8,793 nucleotides of DNA, taken from CAZSVI01 sp964610205 (GTDB lineage: Bacteria > Bacillota > Clostridia > DSM-8532). The DNA is taken from NCBI GenBank assembly GCA_964610205.1, contig CAZSVI010000143.1:1-8793 (forward strand), given 5' to 3'. The translations under genes were made by a program, and so were the position numbers. Every line of letters begins with the position of its first letter. The first letter of the stretch is position 1. Positions 6,964-8,793 of this stretch are shown here, in pieces. Below the pieces are notes generated by a model. It was not told where the DNA came from. It searched no databases and saw only the letters and a program-made list of their open reading frames with translations.

Positions 6964-6992
6964 TTGTATAATTGATCATCATTTGCTGTCAA
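6963..6992 (-). promoter_or_regulatory. Sigma-A type promoter of the ybjQ-yhfC operon
   Basis: The minus strand shows a perfect TTGACA (6987-6992), an 18-base spacer, and TACAAT (6963-6968), five of six bases matching the -10 consensus. Transcription would begin near 6955, leaving a leader of roughly 60 bases before the YbjQ-family ATG. Confidence 0.7.
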
Positions 6993-7237
6993 GGAAAATC
7001 AAATTGGGTACAAATGAATGTGAATTATTGCTTGGGAAGATTTTCAAACTACTAAAAAAGGCTAAAACCATGGACATAGGTGTAAATATTATGCGACAAT
7101 TATTATATTATAACGAACCAAGATGGACCCTCGCCTGCTGTGTGATGCAATTAAAAGTAATTGCTTCCGTTGTTATAAATCATATCAATATTACTAATAC
7201 TACTGAAAAGTTTTTTGTTTGGAAAGGTACTAAATGA
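6983..7237 (+). CDS. Unrecognised small ORF, doubtful
   Basis: An 84-codon plus-strand frame opening with a TTG inside the divergent ybjQ promoter. I do not recognise it. The first 30 residues are lysine-rich (KIFKLLKKAKT); the rest is mixed (YYNEPRWTLACC, KVIASVVINHINI). There is no ribosome binding site before the TTG. An internal ATG at 7070 would give 55 residues but has only a weak AAGG upstream. Its stop overlaps by ATGA the start of a 25-codon ORF (7234-7311, MKVAIMGNFEPIPKIEF), which resembles translational coupling but may be chance. Composition is A/T-rich, like the surrounding remnant zone. It may be a decayed gene or no gene. Confidence 0.25.
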   Translation: MLSRKIKLGTNECELLLGKIFKLLKKAKTMDIGVNIMRQLLYYNEPRWTLACCVMQLKVIASVVINHINITNTTEKFFVWKGTK

Positions 7238-7347
7238 AAGTAGCAATTATGGGCAATTTCGAGCCTATTCCGAAGATTGAATTTAAATATGAGGAATTCA
7301 GTTATAATTAATTTATTGACATATTTTAAACAGAAACGGATGGCAGC

Positions 7348-7497
7348 ATGATAGGTTTCGTTATTGCAGCAATCATTGGAACGCTTGGCTTTGCGGCGTA
7401 CATCTATTTCAAGGTAAAAAGCAAAGACACCGGCACTCCTGAGATGACACAGATCGCTTACCTTTATAGTCTTCGCACAAGGTCAGAAAATTCTTGA
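7348..7497 (+). pseudogene. Probable N-terminal remnant of a membrane pyrophosphatase
   Basis: A 49-codon frame encodes one membrane helix (MIGFVIAAIIGTLGFAAYIY) followed by FKVKSKDTGTPEMTQIA. A first helix followed by a charged segment and GTxxMxxIA is how membrane-bound proton- or sodium-pumping pyrophosphatases (HppA) begin; there the next residues lead into an REGAxAYL-like helix. Here the reading continues into YLYSLRTRSENS and stops, and nothing downstream resembles the remaining ~650 residues. The base composition is noticeably more GC-rich than the flanks, as expected for a piece of a real gene. Only a weak ribosome binding site precedes the ATG. The identification is by eye from a short stretch, so a small membrane protein is the alternative. 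Confidence 0.4.
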
Positions 7498-7754
7498 TAA
7501 CTTAATGTTTTCCGACATAATCTCCATCAGGTTACAATACTATTGCTTTATTTCGCTATATTAGATAAAATTTGTATAACTATATGCTTTTTAAAAGTCA
7601 TATAACATCGAATTTGTCATTAATATTTCTATAGCATACTTGAATTGTACTTAATAAGAAACCCGACCTCAATTCAAGTAATCTGTTTTTGGATGACGTT
7701 TTATATCTAGGGAATAATATATATTAAAAGCAAAATTTAAATGGAGGTCTTTTA
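7498..7754. other. A/T-rich non-coding stretch with a perfect inverted repeat
   Basis: No reading frame of note. It contains the 11-bp inverted repeat at 7637-7680 and ends in the promoter and ribosome binding region of the truncated membrane-protein gene. A possible promoter pair is TTGGAT (7689-7694) with AATAAT (7713-7718) at 18 bases, about 37 bases before that gene's ATG; this is weak. Confidence 0.4.
7637..7680. repeat. Perfect 11-bp inverted repeat with 22-base spacer
   Basis: TACTTGAATTG (7637-7647) is exactly complementary to CAATTCAAGTA (7670-7680). The spacer includes GAAACCCGACC. It lies about 75 bases upstream of the truncated membrane gene. It could be a leader hairpin, an operator, or a mobile-element relic. 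There is no T tract after the right arm strong enough for a terminator (CTGTTTTT follows ten bases later on). Confidence 0.6.
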
Positions 7755-7874
7755 ATGAATCCATGGTTATTTGTTTTTTTTGTGAGCGTACTTATTTTTC
7801 TTTTGTTGGTTGACTGTCACACTTTTAAGCTGAATGTTTGGGCAGGAGTTATATGTTACTTCAGCTCAAACTGA
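7755..7874 (+). pseudogene. Truncated small membrane protein (CBO0543-like N-terminus)
   Basis: An ATG with an excellent ribosome binding site (GGAGG seven bases upstream) opens a 39-codon frame: MNPWLFVFFVSVLIFLLLVD, then CHTFKLNVWAGVICYF and a quick stop. The pattern of a membrane helix ending in VD, a basic FKxN stretch, W-GxxxYF and a second helix beginning recalls the start of CBO0543-type clostridial membrane proteins, which run to about 150 or more residues. The frame collapses at about 7858, where sequence related to an IS91-type transposase takes over. I read it as a gene whose start survived while its body was replaced. A genuine 39-residue peptide cannot be excluded. The family assignment is tentative; the translation start is strong. 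Confidence 0.5.
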
Positions 7875-8391
7875 AGACCCTACGATTTTAATCCCCATTT
7901 CTCTCTCCCGAAAACGCTTCAAAAAGAACTGGTCTCGCTTGATACAAAAGGTTTATAACGTTGACCCCCTCGAATGTCCCAAGTGCGGGGGCAGGATGCG
8001 TATTATAGCCTTCATCGAGGAAGATGCTGTTATTCGTAAGATTCTGTCTCATCTGAATTTGTGGTTACCTCAATATCATGATCCACCGGATATTCCAGAT
8101 AGCTATAATATATCAGCTGCTCTTACTGCTGATTCCAACTCCCCCATTGTTAACATTGATTTGGAGAGCACACAATTGAATTTGTTTTCAGACAGAAGCT
8201 ATGAATGGTGGGAAGCCGGAAACAGGCTTAATGGCAGCTTTAATACTTATCAGAATTCCAGTGCTGCAGCCGAAATAATAAAGTCAGAATGCTTCAAGCC
8301 AATCCCGGTAGCACTTATGAAGATAACTACCACCAGTTTTTATATGAAGAATACAAACATACATGTGAAGAAGAATACCATCATCATTTGA
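7834..8391 (+). pseudogene. C-terminal fragment of an IS91-family (Y2) transposase
   Basis: The open frame encodes KRFKKNWSRLIQKVYNVDPL followed by ECPKCGGRMRIIAFIE, then DAVIRKILSHLNLW. This is the characteristic C-terminal end of IS91/IS801-type Y2 transposases, with a CPKCGG metal-binding pair and the hydrophobic helix after it. Everything N-terminal, including the catalytic tyrosines and the HUH motif, is missing: the frame opens directly after an in-frame stop, where the truncated membrane gene lies. Clear similarity spans roughly 7900-8080. The remainder (residues 89-185) is low in recognisable pattern, and the last ~35 residues look frameshifted relative to an alternative frame at 8289. 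There is no ribosome binding site for the apparent ATG at 7834. It cannot be an active transposase. Confidence 0.75.
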
Positions 8392-8793
8392 AGATGAATT
8401 CTCTCAAGAAGTATTCTTCGAGGACGGAACGTTCCCGGCCTCCTCCCAGCGGATTCATCACCCTATCTCCATAGCCTTCGTGTCCCTCAGCATTCTCGTA
8501 ATAATTTCCGTTCATCCTAAGAGCAAATGGAATATTACTGACAGTAAATACCCGGTCCTCGATAAAGTCCATAGCTGCCAGATAACGGTTGACATTCCCA
8601 AAAGAGGCGAAGGAACGAGCAAAAGTATTTTCCGAATAAGCAAAATATCGTTTTATATATTCTCGCAGATTATTGGAAAACTTGATTTTCAAGGAAAGCT
8701 TCAGAGGTTTTATGGCAGCATCGGCTGAGCTGACGGTTCCGTCATGCTCTTTTCCGCATCATACTGCCACATGCCTGTAGCCGGATCGGCAGA
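8384..8793 (-). pseudogene. Frameshifted, unidentified coding remnant (runs off the window)
   Basis: Two minus-strand frames join into one protein-like reading if a single A is restored in the AAAA run at 8750-8753. The first frame enters from the edge with PATGMWQYDAEK and stops at 8710. The second continues with EHDGTVSSADAAIKPLKLSL and runs to 8384 through FARSFASFGNVNRYLAAMD, FIEDRVFTVSNIPFAL and GYGDRVMNPLGGGRERS. The residue mix and codon choice look like real protein. I do not recognise the family. An ATG start near 8692 has no ribosome binding site. The stop overlaps the end of the transposase fragment by eight bases, so the 3' end may also be truncated. Alternatives are a sequencing error in the A run or an intact shorter ORF. 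Confidence 0.45.

Noticed and set aside
7316..7321. Perfect TTGACA on the plus strand before the pyrophosphatase-like fragment
   Set aside because: No acceptable -10 sequence at 16-18 bases (GATGGC at 17).
8289..8474. 61-codon plus-strand ORF (YEDNYHQFLYEEYKHTC)
   Set aside because: Overlaps both the transposase-fragment frame and the minus-strand remnant, has no ribosome binding site and no recognisable family; possibly the transposase tail out of frame.
8727..8749. GAGCTGACGG-TT-CCGTCA-T-GCTC hairpin followed by TTTT, terminator-like on the plus strand
   Set aside because: It lies within protein-like minus-strand sequence and includes the run at the suspected frameshift; no plus-strand gene ends just before it, so it may be coding-sequence coincidence.
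1..8793. CRISPR arrays, tRNA or rRNA genes
   Set aside because: No regularly spaced direct repeats and no tRNA cloverleaf or rRNA signature sequences were seen on either strand.

Overview
The window looks like low-to-moderate GC Clostridia DNA (class Clostridia, possibly near the Acetivibrio/Ruminiclostridium group). The evidence is a SigH-type sporulation sigma factor, AGGAGG/GGAGG ribosome binding sites at nearly every gene, TTG and GTG starts, and A/T-rich intergenic DNA. The genus is an inference from protein character, not a database match.

Left block (1-3950), all on the minus strand and read right to left: a P-loop protein of unknown role whose C-terminal third resembles an Asp23/Gls24 domain, then sigH, then tex (an S1-domain nucleic-acid-binding protein). 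A short GC hairpin with a T tract lies between sigH and tex. The 3' end of tex runs into a hairpin that resembles a dispersed clostridial repeat.

Middle block (3892-5726): a 532-base non-coding stretch containing nested inverted repeats and a strong terminator, then an orphan sugar-importer ATPase of the MsmK/UgpC type (minus strand) with no permease or binding protein beside it, then 190 A/T-rich bases.

Right-centre block (5727-6992): a two-gene minus-strand operon, a YbjQ/UPF0145 family protein followed by a YhfC-family intramembrane metalloprotease-like protein. It is driven by a near-consensus promoter with a dyad just downstream of the -10.

Right end (6993-8793): a gene graveyard. It holds an unrecognised small ORF, what looks like the first ~40 codons of a membrane pyrophosphatase, a perfect 11-bp inverted repeat, the first ~34 codons of a small membrane protein with an excellent ribosome binding site, the C-terminal piece of an IS91-type (Y2) transposase that interrupts it, and a frameshifted, unidentified minus-strand coding remnant running off the edge.

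The intact genes are mostly regulatory or housekeeping (sporulation sigma factor, Tex, shared ABC ATPase, membrane protease). No complete new multi-gene system is visible. The best leads are the P-loop/Asp23-like fusion upstream of sigH, the YbjQ-YhfC pair with its operator-like promoter, and the remnant zone at the right end.
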